16,497 nt of DNA from JACKPD01 sp034003145 (GTDB lineage Bacteria > Spirochaetota > Spirochaetia > CADAEX01): positions 1 to 16,497 of the forward strand of contig JAVEZE010000048.1 in assembly GCA_034003145.1 (NCBI GenBank). Direction: 5' to 3'. Position 1 is the first letter of the stretch. Each line of letters opens with the position of its first letter. Positions 1 through 6,823 of the stretch are shown piece after piece. Both the position numbers and the translations under genes were made by a program. Under the pieces are notes generated by a model. The model searched no databases and was not told where the DNA came from. It was given only the letters and a program-made list of their open reading frames with translations.

Positions 1-229
1 AGAAACAGAGACGAATTCCGATACAGACAATAATTACCGGATGAACGGGTTATATACTGCCTTTTCCCCATTTGTTGAAATAAAGACACAGAAGCACTTT
101 TATTTTGTTACAGGTTATGAAGCCAGAGATCAGAAAATAGAACACTCCTTCGATGAGGGAAATAATAAGGATCGTGATGACAGGGTTCATTTTGATATAA
201 TATATCTAAGAATAGGCTACAGGTATTAA
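1..229 (+). CDS. C-terminal end of an outer-membrane beta-barrel-like protein (5' partial)
   Basis: The reading frame is open from base 2 (first codons read Glu-Thr-Glu-Thr-Asn) to the TAA at 227-229, so this is the 3' end of a gene that begins outside the window; the internal ATG at 41 is not needed as a start. The roughly 75 visible residues alternate polar and aromatic positions (for example FYFVTGYEA and FDIIYLRIGYRY) with a charged loop (DEGNNKDRDDR) between, as in amphipathic strands joined by a turn. The protein ends in Tyr, and a terminal aromatic residue is the usual outer-membrane insertion signal of BAM-dependent barrels. The next gene starts only 4 bases after the stop, so the two are probably co-transcribed. 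The family cannot be named from this fragment; the outer-membrane location is inferred. Confidence 0.6.
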   Translation, partial: ETETNSDTDNNYRMNGLYTAFSPFVEIKTQKHFYFVTGYEARDQKIEHSFDEGNNKDRDDRVHFDIIYLRIGYRY

Positions 230-233
230 TATA

Positions 234-1628
234 ATGAAAGGAAATCAGGCAGATAAAAATTATTTCTATTATCCGGTTAAAAGAATTTTACTTGTTTTTT
301 TGTTTATGATATTTTGCGCTGCAGCGCTTTCTGCGCAGGAAGATGGCGAGTTTCTCAGATGGAAAAAGGTAGAAGGTGCATCATATTATCTGGTAGAGAT
401 AAAAAAAGGGGAGCGTCTTGTCCAGAAGACTGAAACTGAAGAGGCATCTATTCCTCTTGATCTTATACCAGGGGATTATTTATATAAAATCTCGATTTTC
501 AATAAATTCAAAAAACTTATCGCAGAGTCGGACTGGCGTACTCTTGCGATTGATAAGGAGCTTCAGCCTTTTATCAGGAAAATAGAGCCTGAAACAGTCT
601 ATCTTTCTGACAAACCAGTTATTCTTAAAATATCCGCCGACAATATCAAGGATGATTCGATTTTTACCCTTTCTGAAGGCGATATAGCGGTTCAGGGTAA
701 TGTAACTGAATCTGAAAACAATATTTATAGTGTTGAATTTGAAGCAGGAAAACTTGAACCAGGTGATTATGAAATAGCAGTCCGGAGCAGGGGCGGTCTT
801 AAGGATGTGTTTATCAATACTGTTGAAATAAGAGCTTCTGTTAAACCTGTAATTAACAATCTGGACAGAAAACAGCTTGAAAGCGGATATGTATACAGCG
901 ATGTTGTGATAACAGGAAAGGATTTTGATCCCGGCATTATCCTTGAATTCAGAAACCGGGATACTGCAATCAAACTGTCCTCTCTTACTTATGAATCACC
1001 TGAGAAACTGACCGCGATTATTGATCTGACTACTGCTCCTGCTGGGTTATATTCTGTCTATGCGGAAAATCCCTCAGGTTTATCAGAAACCTACCGGAAC
1101 AAACTTGAAGTTCTTGAAAAAACTGACCTTGCAGCTGAAATAGAGTCGATGAAAGTCAAAAATGATCTATTTACAATACATAGCGGTTTTTCATACGGAT
1201 ATATGCTTAACAACTTTACTGATTATCACAATTACAACTACTGGGGAATATCAACCAGGCTGCAGCTTGATTTCAACAACCCTCTTTTTGATAAATATAT
1301 ATGGCTTTCACCATTCGGCGCTGAATTTGAATTTGATTATTATCCGAAAGATATACCTTTCCGCGAAATTGGAATGAATATTTATTTTAAAAGCAGGTTT
1401 AAAGAGCCTGTTAACTTTATAATAAGGGGCGGTGCCGGGTTAAGCATTTTTGACAGCAGCAATAAAGGGCCGGATGAGGGTCGTTATATGCAGGGAACCT
1501 TCGGCCTTGCTGTAAAACTGCTCAAATTCCTTTATTTTGATGTATCTGCAGGTCCCAAAATCTGGATTGTTGATAGTGATTACATGAATTATATAATCAG
1601 TTCTTTTACTGCCGGGTATACATTTTAG
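234..1628 (+). CDS. secreted fibronectin-III/IPT-like surface protein with C-terminal barrel
   Basis: This 464-residue protein begins with a signal peptide: basic Lys16-Arg17, a hydrophobic core at about 18-31 and a likely cut after Ala34 (LSA/QE). The mature part opens with a fibronectin-III-like module (about 36-105; motif LRWKKVEGASYYLVEIKK), followed by two Ig-like modules resembling IPT/TIG folds at about 110-200 and 204-293. The last 155 residues (from about 311) alternate aromatic and small residues, with repeated Gly-Tyr, Phe-Asp-Tyr and Gly-Gly-Ala-Gly turns, and end in TAGYTF, a terminal Phe typical of an outer-membrane barrel. I infer an outer-membrane protein with a periplasmic or surface Ig-like stalk. 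The start has only a weak AGG about 10 bases upstream, but it gives the complete signal peptide and sits 4 bases after the preceding stop, suggesting translational coupling. Function unknown. Confidence 0.75.
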   Translation: MKGNQADKNYFYYPVKRILLVFLFMIFCAAALSAQEDGEFLRWKKVEGASYYLVEIKKGERLVQKTETEEASIPLDLIPGDYLYKISIFNKFKKLIAESDWRTLAIDKELQPFIRKIEPETVYLSDKPVILKISADNIKDDSIFTLSEGDIAVQGNVTESENNIYSVEFEAGKLEPGDYEIAVRSRGGLKDVFINTVEIRASVKPVINNLDRKQLESGYVYSDVVITGKDFDPGIILEFRNRDTAIKLSSLTYESPEKLTAIIDLTTAPAGLYSVYAENPSGLSETYRNKLEVLEKTDLAAEIESMKVKNDLFTIHSGFSYGYMLNNFTDYHNYNYWGISTRLQLDFNNPLFDKYIWLSPFGAEFEFDYYPKDIPFREIGMNIYFKSRFKEPVNFIIRGGAGLSIFDSSNKGPDEGRYMQGTFGLAVKLLKFLYFDVSAGPKIWIVDSDYMNYIISSFTAGYTF

Positions 1629-1639
1629 CGTATAAAATA

Positions 1640-2752
1640 CTATTTTTCAAATCTGAAACATTTTAGCTCTGTAATAGTCTGCGGAGATGATTGTGATTTG
1701 TATAAACCGGAGTCAGGATATCCGTCATTATTTATTTTCATTGCATTTATGTATGAATAAGGCGCTGTTCCGGAAGAGAATAGAAGGAATTCGCCGAAAG
1801 GGTCTGTATCCATTGCCTGATAATCTGTTATTGTCGAAGTTTGGAAATTTTTAATCATTCCGTCAACATTTCCATCCGGATGTATCTTAAGGCAATAGAT
1901 ACTGGGTTCGGCATTGTGGGAGAAGTAGAGCATCCCCTTAGGATTGTTGAAAGATGTAAATTGACTTCCCCCCTGAGGGATATTTACAAATTTTCTTACT
2001 ATGTTGATTTCTCCGCTGTCGATTCCAAAGTCATAAACATAAATTTCCATAAACGGAGGTGTAGCTACGGCAGGATCAAATATGCAGATCTTGTCATGTG
2101 CGGCAGCTGATACCTGGCTTGATTGATAATTTAGCATTTGAGTTGTGGAATTGTAGCTTCCGTCAGGATTGATGTCAGTTCTGTGCCATGAATTTGTCAA
2201 ATTTGAATAAAACATGAAACCATTCGCATTAATACTCCTGGCTGTTGTTACGTTAGTGCCGAGATTCGCAGGGTATCCTGCTATCAAAGGAGAAAGTGTT
2301 CCAGCTGCTTGTGAATAGCTGAATCCGTAGAGATCGGAAGTGACTTCATAAACGGCAAACAGAAAACTATTGCTGTGCGCAAATATTATTTCTTTAATAT
2401 CATTTGCCGCAACAGGAAAGACTGGATAACCTGCCAGGTCAGAAAGTTTTCCATCTTCGTTTATGTGAAAACCGGAAATTCTGTCTCCCGATGCGGCAAA
2501 TAACCTGTTGTTTGCCTTGTCGATTATTATACTGCCTACATTCCCGGCAAGCGTCTTTTGATCAATTTTAGCGAGCGAGCCGTTTTCAGGGTCAAGCTTA
2601 AATGCAATAATATCTGAACTGCCTCCTGCATATACATAAAGGGGGTTATTATCATTGTATCTGCCAATATCGCTGAAATTCCCAATTTCACAGGAGCTTA
2701 AAAGCATTGAAATCAAGCTGAAGAGGGTAAATATCTTTTGCGTCATCTTCAT
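1640..2752 (-). CDS. lipoprotein with a lactonase-like beta-propeller
   Basis: The 370-residue product has a short lipoprotein signal: Lys2/Lys6, a hydrophobic stretch at 7-18, and a lipobox L18-S-S-C21, so it should be lipid-anchored after cleavage before Cys21. The rest is a series of repeats of about 45-50 residues of the type 'FKLDPENGSLAKI', 'GFHINEDGKLSDL', 'YSQAAGTLSPL', 'LKIHPDGNVDGM' and 'MKINNDGYPDSG'. This hydrophobic-x-hydrophobic...DG.L pattern is that of seven-bladed 6-phosphogluconolactonase-like (YncE/lactonase fold) propellers. No catalytic assignment is justified; many lipoproteins with this fold only bind. The gene converges on the preceding plus-strand gene with an 11-base gap and has no visible Shine-Dalgarno. 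An AT-only inverted repeat overlaps its start codon. Confidence 0.75.
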   Translation of the reverse strand: MKMTQKIFTLFSLISMLLSSCEIGNFSDIGRYNDNNPLYVYAGGSSDIIAFKLDPENGSLAKIDQKTLAGNVGSIIIDKANNRLFAASGDRISGFHINEDGKLSDLAGYPVFPVAANDIKEIIFAHSNSFLFAVYEVTSDLYGFSYSQAAGTLSPLIAGYPANLGTNVTTARSINANGFMFYSNLTNSWHRTDINPDGSYNSTTQMLNYQSSQVSAAAHDKICIFDPAVATPPFMEIYVYDFGIDSGEINIVRKFVNIPQGGSQFTSFNNPKGMLYFSHNAEPSIYCLKIHPDGNVDGMIKNFQTSTITDYQAMDTDPFGEFLLFSSGTAPYSYINAMKINNDGYPDSGLYKSQSSPQTITELKCFRFEK

Positions 2753-2771
2753 ATATAATTTAATTATATAT
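2751..2771. repeat. perfect AT-only inverted repeat at lipoprotein start
   Basis: Two 10-base arms, ATATATAATT (2751-2760) and AATTATATAT (2762-2771), are exact reverse complements around a single central T. The left arm overlaps the start codon (2750-2752) of the minus-strand lipoprotein gene. It could be a regulator site or a weak cruciform/hairpin in the mRNA leader. Because both arms are pure A/T, chance is a real alternative. Confidence 0.45.
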
Positions 2772-2772
2772 T

Positions 2773-2801
2773 TTTACTTAAAAAATATCAACTTTTATAA
2801 T
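2773..2801 (+). promoter_or_regulatory. candidate sigma-70 promoter for the division/tsaC operon
   Basis: A perfect TATAAT at 2796-2801 is preceded, after a 17-base spacer, by TTTACT (2773-2778, four of six matches to TTGACA). It lies in the 102-base gap between the divergent lipoprotein gene and the gene starting at 2855, which would give a leader of roughly 45-50 bases. A second -10-like box, TAGAAT, at 2820-2825 lacks a good -35. The surroundings are very AT-rich, so false matches are likely. Confidence 0.4.
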
Positions 2802-2854
2802 TTCATATACCCCCTGCTTTAGAATATGGTTAAAAAAGCCGTAATTAAGAATGT

Positions 2855-3298
2855 ATGAACCTCACATCAAGAATAATTGCAGCATTTTATGTATTGGTCA
2901 TTGTATATCTTTCCCTCTCTTTTGTTTACGGAAAAACAGGATTGCGCTCTACACAGGAGCTTGGCCAGTATAGACAGAAACTGTATACAAATATTATTGA
3001 ACTTAAAAAAATAAACATGGAACTTTCGAAAAAACTTCAGCCCCTTAATACGATGGAAAACATAAAACTGAAAGCAAGAGAGATGGGTTATATTTCTTCT
3101 GATGAAAGAAAAATATTTCTTGAAGGAATTGAAAAGCCGTATATCTATCATTCTCTTGGAACAATAATTTTCAGGCATGATTTATATATAGATAACAGTC
3201 AGATAATCAGATCAGCAAGTCTAATTTTTTCGTTGTTATTTTACATTTTTTCCAGTATTATATTAGCCGGAAGAAATGGTATTCAAAAAAACAGATAA
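2855..3298 (+). CDS. FtsB/DivIC-like septum formation initiator protein
   Basis: The 147-residue product follows the FtsB/DivIC plan. A single N-terminal membrane helix (about 7-25) is followed by a charged helical stretch likely to form a coiled coil (about 33-62, rich in Lys, Glu, Leu and Gln). Next comes the family-like segment NIKLKAREMGYISSDERKIF (69-88), which corresponds to the 'A+E-GM--P-E' block after the coiled coil in FtsB-type proteins. These small bitopic proteins link FtsL and FtsQ in the divisome. An oddity is a second hydrophobic helix at about 121-139 close to the C-terminus, which classical FtsB/DivIC lack; with it both ends would be cytoplasmic. No strong ribosome-binding site is visible. 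The last 23 bases overlap the tsaC start, so the two are probably translationally coupled. Family placement rests on architecture and one short motif. Confidence 0.65.
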   Translation: MNLTSRIIAAFYVLVIVYLSLSFVYGKTGLRSTQELGQYRQKLYTNIIELKKINMELSKKLQPLNTMENIKLKAREMGYISSDERKIFLEGIEKPYIYHSLGTIIFRHDLYIDNSQIIRSASLIFSLLFYIFSSIILAGRNGIQKNR

Positions 3299-3842
3299 GA
3301 AAACAATAGAAAAGATAACAGAAAACCTCAAAAACAATGGTATTGTAATATTGCCGTGCGATACAATATACGGCATTACCTGCATTCCCGGAATTGCGGA
3401 AGACAGGATACGGGAAATCAAGGGAAGAGAAGAAAATAAACAGTTTATTAAACTTATCCCTTCGGTAAATTATCTTGAAAATATTTCTGCGGATATTCCA
3501 GATACTGGAATATTTTCACTATGGCCGGCCCCTTTAACATTAATTATTAATGCTAAAACCGGAAGAACAGAGGCGGTAAGGGTTCCGCAGGATAATTTTT
3601 TGATTGAGATTCTATCGCTGCTTGGAAAGCCTCTTGTATCAACAAGTGTAAACAGGAGCGGAAATCCCGCAATGAATAATATAACAGATATTGTTGAAAC
3701 CTTTGAAAAAACAGTTGATTTGATTATTGACGGCGGTGATATGTGTGATTCTGCTCCTTCAACAATTGTTGATTTAACATCAAGACCCTTTAAAATACTC
3801 AGGCAGGGAAAATGCGTTGTTCCTGCTGAGTATCTGGTTTAG
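3276..3842 (+). CDS. tsaC: threonylcarbamoyl-AMP synthase (TsaC/YrdC/Sua5 family)
   Basis: This enzyme joins threonine, bicarbonate and ATP into threonylcarbamoyl-AMP, the precursor of the t6A37 modification of ANN-decoding tRNAs. The 188 residues match the single-domain YrdC/TsaC form; the extra Sua5 domain is absent. Visible signatures are GIVILPCDTIYGI (22-34, the family 'PT(D/E)T.YGL' block), the KGR motif at 49-51, PAPLTLII (84-91, 'P.P.T') and STSVNRSGNP (122-131, the S-x-N-x-SG nucleotide-site motif). The start overlaps the preceding gene by 23 bases. A GGAAG stands only 2 bases before the ATG, so translation probably depends on coupling. It is second in the 2855-5874 operon. Pairing of tsaC with a division protein is not a known pathway link and may only reflect housekeeping co-expression. 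Confidence 0.9.
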   Translation: MVFKKTDKKTIEKITENLKNNGIVILPCDTIYGITCIPGIAEDRIREIKGREENKQFIKLIPSVNYLENISADIPDTGIFSLWPAPLTLIINAKTGRTEAVRVPQDNFLIEILSLLGKPLVSTSVNRSGNPAMNNITDIVETFEKTVDLIIDGGDMCDSAPSTIVDLTSRPFKILRQGKCVVPAEYLV

Positions 3843-3847
3843 CTTTT

Positions 3848-4897
3848 ATGAAACCGGGAAAAAACAATCTGATTTACTTTGATTTTGCAGATCTTTTGCC
3901 TGATGACAACTATTTATTCTATGAATTTGAAAAAGAGTGCCGTTCATCAGGGTATGATCTGGCGCTGATCAACTGGGGAGGGAGTTTTCCCTGGAATTTT
4001 GATGAAAAACTATCCCTTTCAGAACACATTCATGAGAAAACAATTACAGCCTTAAACAGCAGTTTAAAGAGCAGCAGCTTTACAATACTGCCTGTTTTCC
4101 CTTTTTTGGGAGGGATGGATTTTATACTTACCTATCCCTCATATTATCACTTAAGGCTTGATAAATACTGCAGCGCGTTGAATATTGAATCAGCCGGCGC
4201 TTTATTGCTGTTCAATGAAATAATAGATGATTATAAAAGCCTTACCGGAAATTTCTGTGAAGCTGCATTTAACCTGACTGCTGTTTCTCTTCTCAAAGAT
4301 GAAAAAAGAATGAGTTTGGTTGCAGAAACACTTGTTTCAGTTTTAAGCTCCAATCCTGAAATCAAGACAACCTACCTTGTAGGTCAAAAAAAAGAGATGA
4401 TTTTGGTTGAAAAATTAAAAAACCTTGTTAACTTAGATGGTATGGAAGCGCTTTATATTAATGATTTTTCTGTATATGACATTTCCGAAGGTGAAAAAAA
4501 ACTGGATAGTAAAGACAAGTATGATTTGAAAGCAGCATCTCCTGCTTTTTTCCTTCCGGATAGCGTTAAACACCTTATGGAGAATTACAATAACGATACA
4601 AAATATGCCTGGCAAATACTAAGGTTTATAAAATCAGGTTTATATAAAATCAAATACAGCAGCTCAATTTCTTCTTTTAATTTTACAGCTCTTTCTGATC
4701 GCAATACAGAACTTGTTGATCTTTTTGCGAAAATAGTAAAGACTACCGTGATTATCAAGGAAAATCTCAAGGGCAGGCTGAATAAAAAAAATATCAATCT
4801 ATATTTTGATTCTGCAACCGGAATAATAGAAAAAGAGATTATACTTATACAATACGATATGGAAAATATTAAATCAAAGATTAGTGGAGGCTTATAA
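3848..4897 (+). CDS. GH20/hexosaminidase-D-like protein lacking the catalytic Asp-Glu
   Basis: The 349-residue product has no signal peptide or membrane helix and should be cytoplasmic. Its first 130 residues read like the front half of the GH20-type barrel of hexosaminidase D (HEXDC). They include a strand LIYFDF (8-13), a helix YLFYEFEKECRSSGYDLALINW (about 22-43), a SFPW turn (46-49), and the block ILPVFPFLGGMDFIL (80-94) then YYHLR (99-103). That block mirrors the family's 'IPL.QT.GH.EFVL...F.HLRE'. The family Gly-His is Gly88-Gly89 here. The adjacent Asp-Glu pair expected later is absent at either candidate site (142-150, NLTAVSLLK; 176-183, YLVGQKKE). The C-terminal part (about 190-349) is unrecognised. 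I infer a diverged, probably non-hydrolytic relative, from recalled family motifs. The gene follows tsaC by 5 bases and ends 2 bases before the next gene. Confidence 0.55.
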   Translation: MKPGKNNLIYFDFADLLPDDNYLFYEFEKECRSSGYDLALINWGGSFPWNFDEKLSLSEHIHEKTITALNSSLKSSSFTILPVFPFLGGMDFILTYPSYYHLRLDKYCSALNIESAGALLLFNEIIDDYKSLTGNFCEAAFNLTAVSLLKDEKRMSLVAETLVSVLSSNPEIKTTYLVGQKKEMILVEKLKNLVNLDGMEALYINDFSVYDISEGEKKLDSKDKYDLKAASPAFFLPDSVKHLMENYNNDTKYAWQILRFIKSGLYKIKYSSSISSFNFTALSDRNTELVDLFAKIVKTTVIIKENLKGRLNKKNINLYFDSATGIIEKEIILIQYDMENIKSKISGGL

Positions 4898-4899
4898 AA

Positions 4900-5874
4900 A
4901 TGAAACTTGACACCAGATATCTCGGTCTTGATCTGAAAAATCCTGTTATTGTTTCAAGTTCAAAACTTACAGGAAGTATTGATAAAATTATAGAACTTGA
5001 AGAAAAAGGGGCTGCCGCAGTAGTTCTTAAATCGATTTTTGAAGAACAGATACTGCTTGATACACAAAACATGGTTGACAATATTGATACATCATATCAT
5101 GCAGAGGCATTTACCCATTTTTCCCAGTCTGCGATTGGCCATTTTATGGATGAATATCTCTCTCTGGTAAAAGAAGCAGGAGAAAAAGTTTCTATACCTG
5201 TAATTCCAAGCATAAACTGTACAACTGACGGTACATGGATTGAATACGCAAAAAGATTCGAGAAAGTTGGCGCAAAAGCTCTTGAGCTCAATATTTTTAT
5301 TCAGCCGCATGATCTTAAAGCAACATCCTCAGAACTTGAGGAAACCTATCTTAGCATTATAAGAAAAATGAAAGCTGCTATCTCTATCCCTTTTGCCCTG
5401 AAAATAAGCACCTATTTTACAGGGCTTGCCAATGTAATGAAAAATTTCGCCAATGAAGGGGCAGCCGGCCTTGTCCTTTTTAACAGGTATTACAGGGCGG
5501 ATATTGATATTGATAACCTTAAAGTCATAGGCGGCTCATTTATAAGCCACCCAAGTGAAATGCTTACATCGCTGCAATGGATTGCAATTCTTTCAGGAAA
5601 GATTAAGGCAGACCTTTCTGCTACTACAGGTATTCATTCATACAAAGATGCTGTAAAGCTTATCCTCGCAGGAGCTCATACAATTCAGCTCTGTTCTACT
5701 ATATACAACAACGGTACAGACCAGGTAGCAGAGATAGTAAATGGTATAGAAGGGTGGATGAGAAAACATAAATATAAATCAATTGATGAGTTCCGCGGAT
5801 TGATGAGTGAGGAAAACAGCGCCAGCAATTATAAAAGGGCACAGTTTATTAAAACGCTTGTAGGTATTGAATAA
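4900..5874 (+). CDS. dihydroorotate dehydrogenase-like FMN protein (function unknown)
   Basis: This is a 324-residue TIM-barrel flavoprotein of the 'dihydroorotate dehydrogenase-like' group, not a standard PyrD. The N-terminus (NPVIVSSSKLTGS, 14-26) and AVVLKSIFEEQI (40-51, with Lys44 at the FMN-lysine position) fit. So do ALKIS (166-170, second FMN lysine Lys168), GLVLFNRYY (190-198) and SATTGIHSYKDAVKLILAGA (about 247-266, the phosphate-binding end). In true class 1 and 2 enzymes the loop after the 'E-x-N' strand carries a catalytic Cys or Ser, as in NLSCPN. Here the same place reads ELNIFIQPHD (129-138) with neither, so dihydroorotate oxidation is doubtful. A clear GGAGG at 4886-4890 sits 9 bases before the ATG, the best ribosome site in the operon. 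It is the last gene before the 5899-5956 terminator. Confidence 0.85.
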   Translation: MKLDTRYLGLDLKNPVIVSSSKLTGSIDKIIELEEKGAAAVVLKSIFEEQILLDTQNMVDNIDTSYHAEAFTHFSQSAIGHFMDEYLSLVKEAGEKVSIPVIPSINCTTDGTWIEYAKRFEKVGAKALELNIFIQPHDLKATSSELEETYLSIIRKMKAAISIPFALKISTYFTGLANVMKNFANEGAAGLVLFNRYYRADIDIDNLKVIGGSFISHPSEMLTSLQWIAILSGKIKADLSATTGIHSYKDAVKLILAGAHTIQLCSTIYNNGTDQVAEIVNGIEGWMRKHKYKSIDEFRGLMSEENSASNYKRAQFIKTLVGIE

Positions 5875-5898
5875 AAAACTGTTTCAAGGCAATTATTC

Positions 5899-5956
5899 AG
5901 CCCTGTAGATAATGCTGGTATATATATAACCGGCTTTATGTATGGGGCTTTTTTTT
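5899..5956 (+). terminator. long Rho-independent terminator after the tsaC operon
   Basis: AGCCC (5899-5903) pairs with GGGCT (5945-5949). Pairing continues inward through TGTA/TGTATG-type pairs (two G-U, one G-G mismatch at 5908/5940), ATAA/TTTA, and then GCTGGT (5914-5919) with ACCGGC (5929-5934, one G-U). This leaves a short A/T loop. The stem is followed at once by eight T residues (5949-5956). The T tract is on the plus strand only, so it stops the 2855-5874 transcript rather than the facing rsmE gene, whose stop lies 6 bases beyond. Confidence 0.85.
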
Positions 5957-5961
5957 GAAAG

Positions 5962-6711
5962 CTACATCAGCCCCATCTTTGAGAAGATTATCGAAAGTCC
6001 TGCAGCGCATGCTGTTTCAGTTTTTAAAACCCTCTCTCCTATACTGTAGAGTTTGAATCCGTAATCACTAAGCATTTTTCTTTCCCTGGCACTCCAGCCC
6101 CTTTCTCCGCCGACTGCCAGGATTGTATGCGGTTCAGGGTTTTCCTGTTCAGAAAATATCAGTTCTGGTATTTCCAGTTTTCCCAGAAGACCCTCTGCCT
6201 CATAATTATCAAGCGCGACTCTGATTTTGTAATTATCTGTAATATTACTAAGAGATTCTGAAAGTGATTGAAATAGTTTGACCTCAGGAATATCTGCGGC
6301 AAAAGCCTGCGATGCACCTTCGATAAGATACTTTTTATAGTTCGCATTTTTCCACAAAGTGCTGTCTATATAGGATTTTTCTGATTTGTCAAGTACAGAA
6401 AGAAAGAGAGTGGAAATCCCGATTGAAGTGCAGTTTTTAAGTATTTTTTTTGCTTCCGGAGGGCGGGTTACAGCAGTTAACAGAGAAACAGGGTTTCTTT
6501 TTACATTGCTATTGCTAAATTTAAACGTGAAGGTAATTTCTTTGGAAGTAATATTTTTAATCAGTGCTTTTCCTGATCCTTTATTTATCACTGCAGCGTC
6601 AAAACTCTCTCCAGGTGATAATTTCAAAATATTTATAACGTGATGCGCCCTGATATCTTCTGCAGATACCGGATTATCAATTTCTTCCTGACTGAAAAGT
6701 ATTATATTCAT
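5962..6711 (-). CDS. rsmE: 16S rRNA (uracil-1498-N3)-methyltransferase RsmE
   Basis: RsmE uses S-adenosylmethionine to methylate N3 of U1498 in helix 44 of 16S rRNA. The 249-residue length is normal. The N-terminal third is PUA-like, with AHHVINILKLSPGE (22-35) being the family 'HL..VLR...G' block, and the rest is the SPOUT knot. Knot motifs are seen as AVTRPPEAKKIL (80-91), the AVGGERGWSARE loop (199-210) and SIGERVLKTETACAAGL (223-239). The usual loop is G-P-E-G-G-F; here it reads GGERGW, keeping the Glu and outer glycines but with Arg replacing a glycine and Trp replacing Phe. IGERVLKTETA is a near match to 'LG-RILR-ETA'. No Shine-Dalgarno is visible. The gene converges on the tsaC operon terminator and is divergent from the acyltransferase gene. 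Confidence 0.9.
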   Translation of the reverse strand: MNIILFSQEEIDNPVSAEDIRAHHVINILKLSPGESFDAAVINKGSGKALIKNITSKEITFTFKFSNSNVKRNPVSLLTAVTRPPEAKKILKNCTSIGISTLFLSVLDKSEKSYIDSTLWKNANYKKYLIEGASQAFAADIPEVKLFQSLSESLSNITDNYKIRVALDNYEAEGLLGKLEIPELIFSEQENPEPHTILAVGGERGWSARERKMLSDYGFKLYSIGERVLKTETACAAGLSIIFSKMGLM

Positions 6712-6734
6712 TAATTTTATACTAATTTTATGTT

Positions 6735-6764
6735 AATATAATTTCAACCTGAATTCACCTGCAA
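6735..6764 (-). promoter_or_regulatory. candidate promoter for rsmE
   Basis: Reading the minus strand, TTGCAG (6764-6759) and TATATT (6740-6735, five of six matches) are separated by 18 bases, giving a leader of about 17 bases before the rsmE ATG. An alternative is TTGAAA (6747-6742) with a TAGTAT-like -10, 17 bases on, which would make the mRNA almost leaderless. The region is AT-rich, so this is only a candidate. Confidence 0.3.
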
Positions 6765-6811
6765 TTCTCCTGCAATCAATTAAGCTTGAAAGGTGCAATC
6801 TATTAAGGTGC
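6743..6811. repeat. direct-repeat cluster in the rsmE/acyltransferase divergent region
   Basis: Three near-identical 11-base units stand in tandem: TTCAACCTGAA (6743-6753), TTCACCTGCAA (6754-6764) and TTCTCCTGCAA (6765-6775). TGCAATCAATTAAG (6771-6784) then recurs as TGCAATCTATTAAG (6794-6807; 13 of 14 identical), 23 bases later, and AAGGTGC occurs at 6790-6796 and 6805-6811. TGCAAT therefore starts at 6760, 6771 and 6794, spacings of 11 and 23, close to one and two helical turns. This is the geometry of a multi-site operator, lying between and partly over candidate divergent promoters. The binding protein is unknown. Confidence 0.55.
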
Positions 6812-6823
6812 TGTCAATTATGG

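Noticed and set aside
1629..1639. Possible terminator between the converging genes (GTAT-AAA-ATAC then a T-run)
   Set aside because: The stem is only four A/T-rich pairs and would not stop polymerase reliably.
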